Assembly: GCA_013360465.1 (NCBI GenBank)
Contig: JABWBO010000067.1
Location: forward strand, 1 to 33,336
Direction of reading: 5' to 3'
Source: Anaerolineae bacterium
Lineage (GTDB): Bacteria > Chloroflexota > Anaerolineae > Aggregatilineales > Phototrophicaceae
DNA: 33,336 nucleotides
The notes below the pieces were generated by a model. That model saw only the letters and a program-made list of their open reading frames with translations. It had not been told where the DNA came from and did not search any database. Numbering within the stretch: position 1 is the first letter of the stretch; every line of letters starts with the position of its first letter. Below, one piece after another: positions 1 through 6,600 of the stretch. Made by a program: the position numbers and the translations under genes.

Positions 1-9
1 GGGGTTGGT

Positions 10-91
10 GCAGCCACTTTGAGACGAAGTGAGCAGTCACTTTGAGATAACTCCATACGTCACGCGAGCGGCTTGAGCAGCCACTTTGAGA
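10..91. repeat. Three copies of a 15-base repeat, probable mobile-element end
   Basis: The motif GCAGYCACTTTGAGA occurs at 10-24, 33-47 and 77-91. Copies 1 and 3 are identical and copy 2 has one C-to-T change. Immediately after the third copy, protein-coding sequence of a NACHT-type gene begins in mid-domain, so the repeats mark a junction. Multiple short terminal repeats at each end are a known property of IS21-family elements. That family assignment is only an inference, because no transposase lies inside the window. Confidence 0.5.
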
Positions 92-134
92 CACTACACA
101 TCAGGCGATCCGCGAGCGCGACCTGTACCCCGGT

Positions 135-1655
135 TTGCTCGGTCTGGTGCGCAATCCCTATCTGCTGACGCTGACCATCGCCCTCTTCAGAGTGCGCGGC
201 AGAGCGCCGCACAACCGCGCCGAGCTGTTCGAGGGGTTCATCCGCCAGCTCTTCGCTGAACGCGGCAGACCGGCATCGGAGAAGCGCCCGCCGTGGATCG
301 ATGAAGGCGTGCAGCGGCGCGCCCTGGCGAAGCTGGCGTACCGTATGCAGTTAGAGAAGAAGCCTACATCGGTCGATATCGCATGGGCAGTCGAGACGAT
401 TGCGCCGCACTGCCCCGGACATGATGCCGATCACCTGCTCTATCTGGCGGCCAGCGCCGGCATCATCGAGAAAGGGAGCGGCGTTCGCTTCGTTCACCAG
501 CTTTTGCAGGAGTATTTCGCCGCCTTCGAAATGGCGGAAGACCTGGAACGCGGTGTCGCTGCGAGCAAATACTTCCCCGGCGAACGCTGGTGGGAAGTGA
601 CGGGTTGGGAAGAGACAGCGCTGCTATTGGCAGGCATGGAGAATGACGCGACCAAAGTAGTGCGCTGGCTGACGCCGGTGCAGCCCATCCTGGCGTATCG
701 CTGCGCGACCGAAAGCGGTACTCCCTGCGCCGAAGGGGCGCTGAATGATCTTTACTTCCCGCCGGCGGGTGCCAGATGCAGCCCGATTCAGGCGGCGCAC
801 GGTGGGAGGCTGCTGGCAGAGCGGGGCGATCCGCGCCGGGGCGTCACCCTCGCCCCCAGCCTCTCTCACTCAGGAGGGCTTGTCCCGGACATCGACTGGT
901 GCGATCCGATTTTGCCGGGACCGTTCCTGTACGGCGGGGATCAGCGGACGGAAACCATCGACCACGCCTACCAGATCAGCCGCTATCCGGTCACCAACGC
1001 CCAGTTCCAGGCGTTCCTGAACGACACGGAGACCGGCTACAATCTGCGCGACTGGTGGACGGAGTCCGGTTGGGCATGGAAACGCAAGCGCACAGCACCG
1101 GACGAACACCGCGACCCGAACTTCCGGCTGCCCAACCACCCGCGCATTTACGTCCGCTGGTACGAGGCGGCAGCCTTCTGCAACTGGCTGACCTGGCGGC
1201 TGCACCCGGAGGTCTGGGAGCCGATCCGCGCGACCTGGCGGACGCGGGCGCTGCACGCGATTCCGGGGCTGATCCGCCTGCCGACCGAAAAGGAGTGGGA
1301 GCGGGCGGCGCGCGGGACGGATGGACGGCAGTATCCCTGGGGAGAAGACTGGGACCCGACCCGATGCAACAACCGCGTCATTCAACCGAACATCGGCTCA
1401 ACCAGCGCCGTCGGCATCTTTCCGCAGGGGGTCAGCCCGTGCGGCGCGCACGACATGGCAGGAAATGTCTGGGAGTGGTGTCTGACTGAGTACGAGAGCG
1501 AGCGTGACGATGTGAATGAAATGGGTCTTCGCGTGCTGCGGGGCGGTTCGTGGGAAGACTTTGGGGAACCCGCTACTTCCCGCTCCAGGAGCGGTCCAAT
1601 TGCACGGAGCTATCTCTTCGGTTATCGGGTGGTAGTTGGGTTTGTCCCGATTTAG
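135..1655 (+). CDS. 5'-truncated NACHT-type protein with C-terminal FGE/SUMF1 (C-type lectin fold) domain
   Basis: Residues 1-150 match the end of a STAND/NACHT ATPase module: an NPYLLTL segment, then a helical region ending in FVHQLLQEYFAAFE. The P-loop part is absent. Residues 250-506 form an FGE-sulfatase/SUMF1-like domain, with RLPTEKEWERAARG, YPWGEDWD, DMAGNVWEW and a terminal RGGSW...GYRVV. The cysteines of true formylglycine-generating enzymes are missing after RGGSW, so catalysis is unlikely and ligand binding more plausible. Position 135 is a TTG. In-frame coding sequence continues upstream to about 90, where a TGA in the repeat element stops it, so this is a remnant of a longer gene. 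NACHT-FGE fusions are common in Chloroflexota and cyanobacteria and may be signalling or conflict proteins. Whether the remnant is expressed is unknown. Confidence 0.75.
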   Translation: MLGLVRNPYLLTLTIALFRVRGRAPHNRAELFEGFIRQLFAERGRPASEKRPPWIDEGVQRRALAKLAYRMQLEKKPTSVDIAWAVETIAPHCPGHDADHLLYLAASAGIIEKGSGVRFVHQLLQEYFAAFEMAEDLERGVAASKYFPGERWWEVTGWEETALLLAGMENDATKVVRWLTPVQPILAYRCATESGTPCAEGALNDLYFPPAGARCSPIQAAHGGRLLAERGDPRRGVTLAPSLSHSGGLVPDIDWCDPILPGPFLYGGDQRTETIDHAYQISRYPVTNAQFQAFLNDTETGYNLRDWWTESGWAWKRKRTAPDEHRDPNFRLPNHPRIYVRWYEAAAFCNWLTWRLHPEVWEPIRATWRTRALHAIPGLIRLPTEKEWERAARGTDGRQYPWGEDWDPTRCNNRVIQPNIGSTSAVGIFPQGVSPCGAHDMAGNVWEWCLTEYESERDDVNEMGLRVLRGGSWEDFGEPATSRSRSGPIARSYLFGYRVVVGFVPI

Positions 1656-1744
1656 GTTTTTGTCCTCTGTCCTCTATCCTCCGCCAAAGGCGACGGCAAA
1701 GGCGACGCGCGAATCATTTTTTGGAAAATGGGGGGCGGAAGAGC

Positions 1745-1779
1745 ATCCCCACCCCATTACATGGGGGCGAGGTGAGGAT
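1745..1779. repeat. Composite intergenic palindrome
   Basis: An outer ATCCCCACC (1745-1753) pairs with GGTGAGGAT (1771-1779) with one mismatch. An inner CCCCAT/ATGGGG pair sits at 1752-1757 and 1761-1766. It resembles the CCTCACCCC...GGGGTGAGG palindromes at 10782-10813 and 22393-22471, so it probably belongs to the same dispersed family. Confidence 0.5.
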
Positions 1780-1798
1780 GCCGAAATCCGTGCCGTAG

Positions 1799-1819
1799 GG
1801 GAGACCCGCTGGGTCTCCC
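1799..1819. repeat. GGGAGACCC palindrome between convergent genes
   Basis: A perfect 9-bp stem, GGGAGACCC/GGGTCTCCC, has a 3-base loop and is flanked by GTAG on the left. It lies between the convergent NACHT-FGE and GH35 genes and could help end transcription, although no T-run follows. The same palindrome recurs in the opposite orientation at 10542-10562 and, with one compensated base pair change, at 17896-17916. Confidence 0.7.
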
Positions 1820-1830
1820 GCTCGCCCATT

Positions 1831-4143
1831 TCACCCGCGCGTGAATTCGATCACCCCCTGCCGGGACCGCAGCTTCAGGCGATCCCCGCCGAGCCGCTCG
1901 ACGATCAGCGGCTCGGCGGGCTGCCAGCCGGGGGCGCTCAGCTCAACAACGCATTCCGCCGCGTCCGTCTTCAGCGTCAGCCGCGCGCCGTCATCGATCA
2001 CCTCGGCGATCTCCGAGGTCGCGTAGTGGATCACGACCCCCGACATGAGCCGCCATTCCAGCGGCAGGATGACGCCCCGCCGCGCCGGCAGGACGAGCGG
2101 CTGCCCGCCCAGCAGCGGACCCTCGGCGGAAGCGATGACCGTCTCAACCGGATCATCCTGGTAGTTGCTGACGAACAGGAAGCTGCCGTTTTCCCCCTGC
2201 GAAAGGCGCACATCCGCCCACTCGCTGAGCGTGAAGGCGGGGCGGCAGCCCATGCGCTCTGCCATCTGATCCAGGACGCCCAGATCATCCAGCGTGTTGG
2301 CTGCCAGCGCCGCGCCAAGTACCATGACCTGCCCCGTGCCAACCTGTTGGATGAAGCCGACCACCTGCCCATCTGCCGAGCGCGCGAACACCTCGTCGAA
2401 CGCGCCGGCGTAGGTCTCCAGGAATGCGGCGGGGATGTCGCGCGTGTCGAAGGCGTGAATGCCGGCAGCGGTGAACGGCGGGTCGCTGTGCAGGCTTTGG
2501 ATGCCGAGCGCGTCGCGCAGGATCGTGCAGGGCGCATGATCGAACGTCTCTTCGCACATCCGCCCGACCAGGACCAGCTCCCCGCCCTGGCGGACGTACG
2601 CCGCCAGGCGCTCCTGGACGGCGGCGTCGCACTGTTTTTCCATCATCACCCACAGGAGGGGCGTCCCCGCCGGGTCCAGCCGGGCGCGCGACAGTTCCAG
2701 CGCCTCGAACGGGCGATGGGTGAGCGCCAGCCCACGCGCCAGCAGGTCGAACAGGATCACGTCGCGCTGATGCGTCAGGATGTCGGCGGCGGGGCGGCTG
2801 AAGGCGTTGTTGACCTCGGTCATGAAGGCGTCCAGTAGAAAGCCGATGCAGGTGATCGTCTGCGGGCGCGCCAGCGCCAGGTCTGCCCCATACGCCTTCA
2901 GCACGCGCGACAGTTTGGGATAGCGGGCGTACTGCCGGCGCAGCGTGCCGTCTTTGCGCACCGGATGCCCCCAGTCGTGGCGCTTGACCGGGCTGAGCAG
3001 CGGATCGTTTTCGCCGTCGAAGAACAGATAGTGGTTGATCGCCCGCATACCGCTGGAGAGGCACAGGCGGCTGTGCAGGTCGTAGAGCGACGCCTGCGCG
3101 CCGCTGAAGTCCTGATTACCCCCCGCCTGAAATTCAATCGAGAAGAGCGGCTGCTGCGGGTTTTGCAGCGCCTTCGTCATCTCGTTGACCAGCAAAAGCT
3201 GGTGGAAATTGCCTTCGTCGATGCGCAGCGGGTACACGTCGGTGGCGCTGATCACGCCATCCAGGCGCATCGCCTCACTCAGCTGCGACAGCCCGATGGG
3301 GAAGGTCTTGCCACCGTTGCCGAAACCGTGAATGTTGATGACCGGCGGGACCTCCATGCCGTGCGCCGCCGCCCGCGCCCACAGGTGGGCGGCGTAATCG
3401 CGCAGATAAAGGCGGTAGAAGCGGCGGTAGTCTTCGACGATCATGGCGGCGTGGGGCATCTCCGGCTGAGCGATCTGCTCCTGCAGGAAATCGGTCAGCC
3501 CGGCGGTGGGATAGCGCTCCGCCAGACGGTCGCCATATGCCGCCTTCAGCCAGCGCGCAAAGCGGTCGAGCGTGTCGGGGTTGAGGTCCAGCAGGTTTCG
3601 GACCCACTGGAGCATCCCCATCTCGTTGTCGAGCTGAATCATCAGGATGCTGCCGCCGCGCATCGCCTGACGCGGGGCGAGTACCTGGAACACCGCCTGA
3701 TACCACCCCTCGACGCACTTCAGGAAGTCGGGGTGCAGGCAGCTGGCAAAATTCTGCGCCCTGCCATCCTGCCCGATGAACGCCGCCCCCGGGTACTGGC
3801 TGAACACCCAGGGCGGGACGCCCTCGTTGATGGTCTCCGCCATGATGTAGGGACCGGGGCGGGCGATGATGCTCAAGCCCATCGCGGCGGCAAGGTCGAG
3901 AAACCCCGCCAGATCGCGCATCGGATGGCTGTGACCGTCCAGGTCGATCAGGTCCGGCTGCGGCTGATGCCACAGCCAGGGGATGTACGCCGCCACCGCG
4001 TTGAAGCCCGCCGTTTGCAGCAGCCCCAGGCGGTGCGCCCACTGGTCGGCGGGGGTGCGGAAGTAGTGAAATTCGCCCGCCTGAATCAGCGTCGGCTGAC
4101 CGTTCAGCCAGAACTGACCGCCTCTGACCTGAAAGACGCTCAT
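1831..4143 (-). CDS. GH35-family beta-galactosidase-like / possible beta-1,2-glucosyltransferase
   Basis: The 770-residue protein has a GH35 TIM barrel in its first 340 residues. The start (GEFHYFRTP, residues 23-31) and PGPYIMAE (96-103) fit the family. E174 in QLDNEMG is the expected acid/base and E337 in FSIEFQAGG the expected nucleophile. Later residues form beta-rich accessory domains. There is no signal peptide, so it acts in the cytoplasm. It starts by a 4-base overlap with the end of the GH144-like gene, so the two are translationally coupled. GH35 is classically beta-galactosidase, but a GH35 enzyme encoded in an Ignavibacterium beta-1,2-glucan cluster is described as an exo-acting beta-1,2-glucosyltransferase. 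The GH144-like and GH94 neighbours make a beta-1,2-glucan role plausible here. Family is confident, substrate is inferred. Confidence 0.85.
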   Translation of the reverse strand: MSVFQVRGGQFWLNGQPTLIQAGEFHYFRTPADQWAHRLGLLQTAGFNAVAAYIPWLWHQPQPDLIDLDGHSHPMRDLAGFLDLAAAMGLSIIARPGPYIMAETINEGVPPWVFSQYPGAAFIGQDGRAQNFASCLHPDFLKCVEGWYQAVFQVLAPRQAMRGGSILMIQLDNEMGMLQWVRNLLDLNPDTLDRFARWLKAAYGDRLAERYPTAGLTDFLQEQIAQPEMPHAAMIVEDYRRFYRLYLRDYAAHLWARAAAHGMEVPPVINIHGFGNGGKTFPIGLSQLSEAMRLDGVISATDVYPLRIDEGNFHQLLLVNEMTKALQNPQQPLFSIEFQAGGNQDFSGAQASLYDLHSRLCLSSGMRAINHYLFFDGENDPLLSPVKRHDWGHPVRKDGTLRRQYARYPKLSRVLKAYGADLALARPQTITCIGFLLDAFMTEVNNAFSRPAADILTHQRDVILFDLLARGLALTHRPFEALELSRARLDPAGTPLLWVMMEKQCDAAVQERLAAYVRQGGELVLVGRMCEETFDHAPCTILRDALGIQSLHSDPPFTAAGIHAFDTRDIPAAFLETYAGAFDEVFARSADGQVVGFIQQVGTGQVMVLGAALAANTLDDLGVLDQMAERMGCRPAFTLSEWADVRLSQGENGSFLFVSNYQDDPVETVIASAEGPLLGGQPLVLPARRGVILPLEWRLMSGVVIHYATSEIAEVIDDGARLTLKTDAAECVVELSAPGWQPAEPLIVERLGGDRLKLRSRQGVIEFTRG

Positions 4144-5393
4144 CGCCCCTCTCCTTCGCTGCTCTCGCTGCGCCGGCGGAAACCCAGGATGTCCAGCGCC
4201 TTTTGAATAAACGGGCTGTTGGTGTACAGGTCCCAGACCAGCCCGCTCTGATAGTTTTCGATCATGATCATCGAGCAGCCCTTGTCGATTCCGTAGAGCG
4301 CGCTGCTGTACCAGGGCGGATCGACGCTCAGGTTGTAGGCGTCGAAGAAGCCGTACCTGCCCCAGGTCAGCGGATGATCGCCGTGCAGATGCGCGATCAT
4401 CGGCATCACCAGGTCGGGGACGAACGGCAGCGCGGAGATCGCGCCGTAAATCGAGACCGTCCCGTTCGGCTTCGGCTCGACCAGCGCGGGCGTCGCGCCG
4501 GAAACGTCGTAGCCCCAGGGGCTGTCGCCGGCGCTCGCCCCCCAGCTGTTGGCGTGATAGGTCCTGAACGCGCCGGCATGGGCGATGCAGTACGCCCGAT
4601 TGGCGAGAGTCGCCAGCCGGGTGTTGTCGAACCAGTCGATTCCGTCGGGGTCAAGATACCGGGCGGTGTCCAGCCAGGCTTCGCTGAACTGGTAGGCGAA
4701 CAGCGTCCCGCCGGGGTTGACGACGATCTCCTGCCCGTCAAAACTGCCCTTGTCGCGCCGGAACCCGGCATAGAGGCGGCGCGCCGTCTCCGGCTCGATG
4801 TGCCCGGCGGCTTGCAGATACATCATCTTCTGTTCCGCCGCCATATCCCACCGCCCGATGAAGCCCGGTTCGCCCTCCACGTAGTCGCCATCGCGATCCG
4901 GGTTGTACGCCATGCGAAAGCGGGTCTGCCCCTCGTCCTCGAAGACGATGAAGCGCCAATCGACCCGCGCCAGCAGCGCCTCCGCCATCTGCCGAACCTG
5001 ATCATCCTGGAAATAGGCGGCGGCGGTGAGGACCCCGTTCAGACACAGCGCGGTGTCGATGGTGGAATATTCGCACCTGCCCCAGCGCTGGGCGCTGCTC
5101 ATGCGCAGGAAGTGGGCGAAGAAGCCGCGATGATGGCTGGCGTTGTGCAGCAGGGTGTGCAGCGTGCGCCGGGTGATGTCGAGCGCCTGCCGCGCCGGCA
5201 GCAGCCCGCGCTCACTGGCGATCACCCAGGCGGTCAGGGCGAACCCGGTCGCCGCGATGGACGCGGGCTGCGGCTCTTTGGTGGAATCCGCCGTCAGACC
5301 ATATCCCCGGCTGTGGGGGTCGAGGTTGCTGTAATGTAGAAAGAAATCGACCGATCCCTGGACTTCGCGATCAAGAAGAGAGGGCGGGATCAT
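4140..5393 (-). CDS. GH144-like (PF10091-type) glucanase, putative endo-beta-1,2-glucanase
   Basis: The 417-residue protein carries signatures of the glucoamylase-like PF10091 family, which includes GH144 endo-beta-1,2-glucanases: CEYSTIDTAL around residue 108, WDMAAEQKMMYL, FAYQFSEAWLDTARY, DWFDNTRLATLANRAYCIAH, and a C-terminal GIDKGCSMIMIENYQSGLVWDLY. An all-alpha toroid fold is expected from the family. No signal peptide is visible, so it should cut imported glucan or oligosaccharide in the cytoplasm. The start at 5393 has a strong GGAGGA site about 6 bases upstream. The gene begins inside the last 23 bases of the LacI gene and overlaps the GH35 gene by 4 bases, so all three form one unit. 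The specific beta-1,2 linkage rests on family membership and neighbours. Confidence 0.8.
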   Translation of the reverse strand: MIPPSLLDREVQGSVDFFLHYSNLDPHSRGYGLTADSTKEPQPASIAATGFALTAWVIASERGLLPARQALDITRRTLHTLLHNASHHRGFFAHFLRMSSAQRWGRCEYSTIDTALCLNGVLTAAAYFQDDQVRQMAEALLARVDWRFIVFEDEGQTRFRMAYNPDRDGDYVEGEPGFIGRWDMAAEQKMMYLQAAGHIEPETARRLYAGFRRDKGSFDGQEIVVNPGGTLFAYQFSEAWLDTARYLDPDGIDWFDNTRLATLANRAYCIAHAGAFRTYHANSWGASAGDSPWGYDVSGATPALVEPKPNGTVSIYGAISALPFVPDLVMPMIAHLHGDHPLTWGRYGFFDAYNLSVDPPWYSSALYGIDKGCSMIMIENYQSGLVWDLYTNSPFIQKALDILGFRRRSESSEGEGR

Positions 5394-6390
5394 GAGTTCC
5401 TCCGAGAGCGGTTTGAGGTTCAGCGTTCAGCGTAGAGGATTGGCGCGCCAGGAATCGGGTAGAAAGGCGGAGCGGCTGGAAAGGGGTTTCGTTGTCCAGC
5501 AAGTCAATGAGCTGGCGGACGGCGGTCGCGCCCCATTCGAAACGGGACGCCCCAATGGTAGACAGCGATGGCTGCATGTGGCGGGCGAGCGGGATGTCGT
5601 CGAAACCGACGATGGCGATAGCGGCGGGAGCGCGCAGCCCCCGCTCCGTCATGGCGCGCAGGAAGCCGAACGCCATCTGGTCGTTGGCGCAGAAGACCGC
5701 CTGCGGCAGTTGGGCGGACTGGAAGATGAGCCGGGCGGCATCGTAGCCGGATACTTCCGTAAAGTTCCCCTGGTAAACCGGCACTTGCAGGCGCTTCCGT
5801 TTCGCCTCGGCAAGGAACGTCTCCATGCGCTCGGCGTTGTCCAGCGCATCCAGCGCCCCGGCGACGAACGCCATCCGCCGCAGCCCCTGATCATACAGAT
5901 GCCGGAAGGCTTCGCGCACGCCCTGGGCGTTGTCGAGCAGCAGGGGCAGGATGAAGTCGTTCTGCAGGTCGCGGTCCAGCACCACGATGGGAAAACGCCG
6001 CGACGCCAGCTTCAAAACCTGCTCATTGGTGATCTTGCGGTCGAAGACAATCGCCCCGTCCACCTGCCGGTGCAGCAGGATGCGGCGCGTCGAGCGGCTT
6101 TCCGGGCAGACCAGGAGTTCATAGTCCGTCTCCAGGATGACGCTGTGGATGCCTTCCAGGATTTCCTCGTAGAACGAGCCGCTGAAGCGCGAAATGAACA
6201 CGCCGATGGTCTGGGTCTTTCGGCGTTTCAAATTGCGGGCGAAGGCGTTGGGGTGGAAGTTCAGTTCTTCGGCGGCTTCCAGCACCCGCTTGCGGGTGGC
6301 TTCACCGATGCTGCCGGTATCGTTCAGCGCATAGGAAGCGGTGGTCACGCTGACCCCGGCGCGTTTGGCTACATCTCGTATCGTCGTCAT
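5371..6390 (-). CDS. LacI-family transcriptional repressor of the glucan locus
   Basis: This 339-residue protein starts at MTTIRDVAKRAG (ATG at 6388-6390), preceded by a GGGGGAG site 8 bases upstream. Longer in-frame starts up to 6525 would read through the promoter and operator and are rejected. Residues 2-22 are the LacI helix-turn-helix, followed by the hinge region NFHPNAFARNLKRRKTQTIGV (split: NFHPNAFARN then LKRRKTQTIGV). The rest is a periplasmic-binding-protein-like effector domain ending with GFDDIPLARHMQPSLSTI. It is divergent from the GH94 gene, with a near-palindromic operator between them. It should respond to a sugar released from the glucan. Its 3' end overlaps the GH144-like gene, so repressor and enzymes are co-transcribed. 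Confidence 0.9.
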   Translation of the reverse strand: MTTIRDVAKRAGVSVTTASYALNDTGSIGEATRKRVLEAAEELNFHPNAFARNLKRRKTQTIGVFISRFSGSFYEEILEGIHSVILETDYELLVCPESRSTRRILLHRQVDGAIVFDRKITNEQVLKLASRRFPIVVLDRDLQNDFILPLLLDNAQGVREAFRHLYDQGLRRMAFVAGALDALDNAERMETFLAEAKRKRLQVPVYQGNFTEVSGYDAARLIFQSAQLPQAVFCANDQMAFGFLRAMTERGLRAPAAIAIVGFDDIPLARHMQPSLSTIGASRFEWGATAVRQLIDLLDNETPFQPLRLSTRFLARQSSTLNAEPQTALGGTHDPALSS

Positions 6391-6473
6391 CGTTGGCTCC
6401 CCCATCCTCCGCGCTCTACTGCGAAGCGCTTCGGGGCATTCCGCAGAACTTGGATGCGCCCCAGGCAAATCTG

Positions 6474-6502
6474 TTGACAGAGAAATACAAGGATGGTACA
6501 GT
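6474..6502 (+). promoter_or_regulatory. Sigma-70-type promoter for the GH94 gene
   Basis: A consensus -35 box TTGACA lies at 6474-6479 and a -10 box TACAGT at 6497-6502, separated by exactly 17 bases. The predicted start site is near 6509, giving an untranslated leader of about 92 bases. The operator sits directly on the predicted start site. Confidence 0.7.
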
Positions 6503-6506
6503 TGGG

Positions 6507-6530
6507 ATGAAGTGAACCGTTTCACTTCAT
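6507..6530. promoter_or_regulatory. LacI-family operator
   Basis: ATGAAGTGAACCGTTTCACTTCAT is a 24-base inverted repeat with 10-base perfect arms around a CpG centre, typical of LacI-family operators. It covers about -2 to +22 relative to the predicted GH94 start site, a position suited to repression. No second copy was noticed by eye elsewhere in the window. Confidence 0.8.
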
Positions 6531-6577
6531 CGTGGATAGCTTATCCCACAGTCGGTAAAAAGTAAAGCAGTGCATTA

Positions 6578-6599
6578 CTTTGAGGTCGCTTTGAGGTCG
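6578..6599 (+). repeat. Tandem 11-mer carrying the GH94 ribosome binding site
   Basis: CTTTGAGGTCG is repeated exactly at 6578-6588 and 6589-6599, directly before the ATG at 6601. Each unit holds a GAGG core. The second core is about 4 bases from the start codon and probably serves as the ribosome binding site; the first is a duplicate. Confidence 0.55.
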
Positions 6600-6600
6600 A

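Noticed and set aside
10-91. Possible CRISPR remnant from three short repeats
   Set aside because: The repeats are only 15 bases, with spacings of 8 and 29 bases; an insertion-element end explains them better.
1636-4206. Long plus-strand frames (1636-2838 and 2965-4206) opposite the GH35 gene
   Set aside because: No recognisable domains; the minus strand encodes a complete GH35 protein with both catalytic glutamates.
6391-6525. N-terminal extension of the LacI protein
   Set aside because: It would translate the promoter and part of the operator, and LacI proteins normally begin just before the helix-turn-helix, as at 6390.
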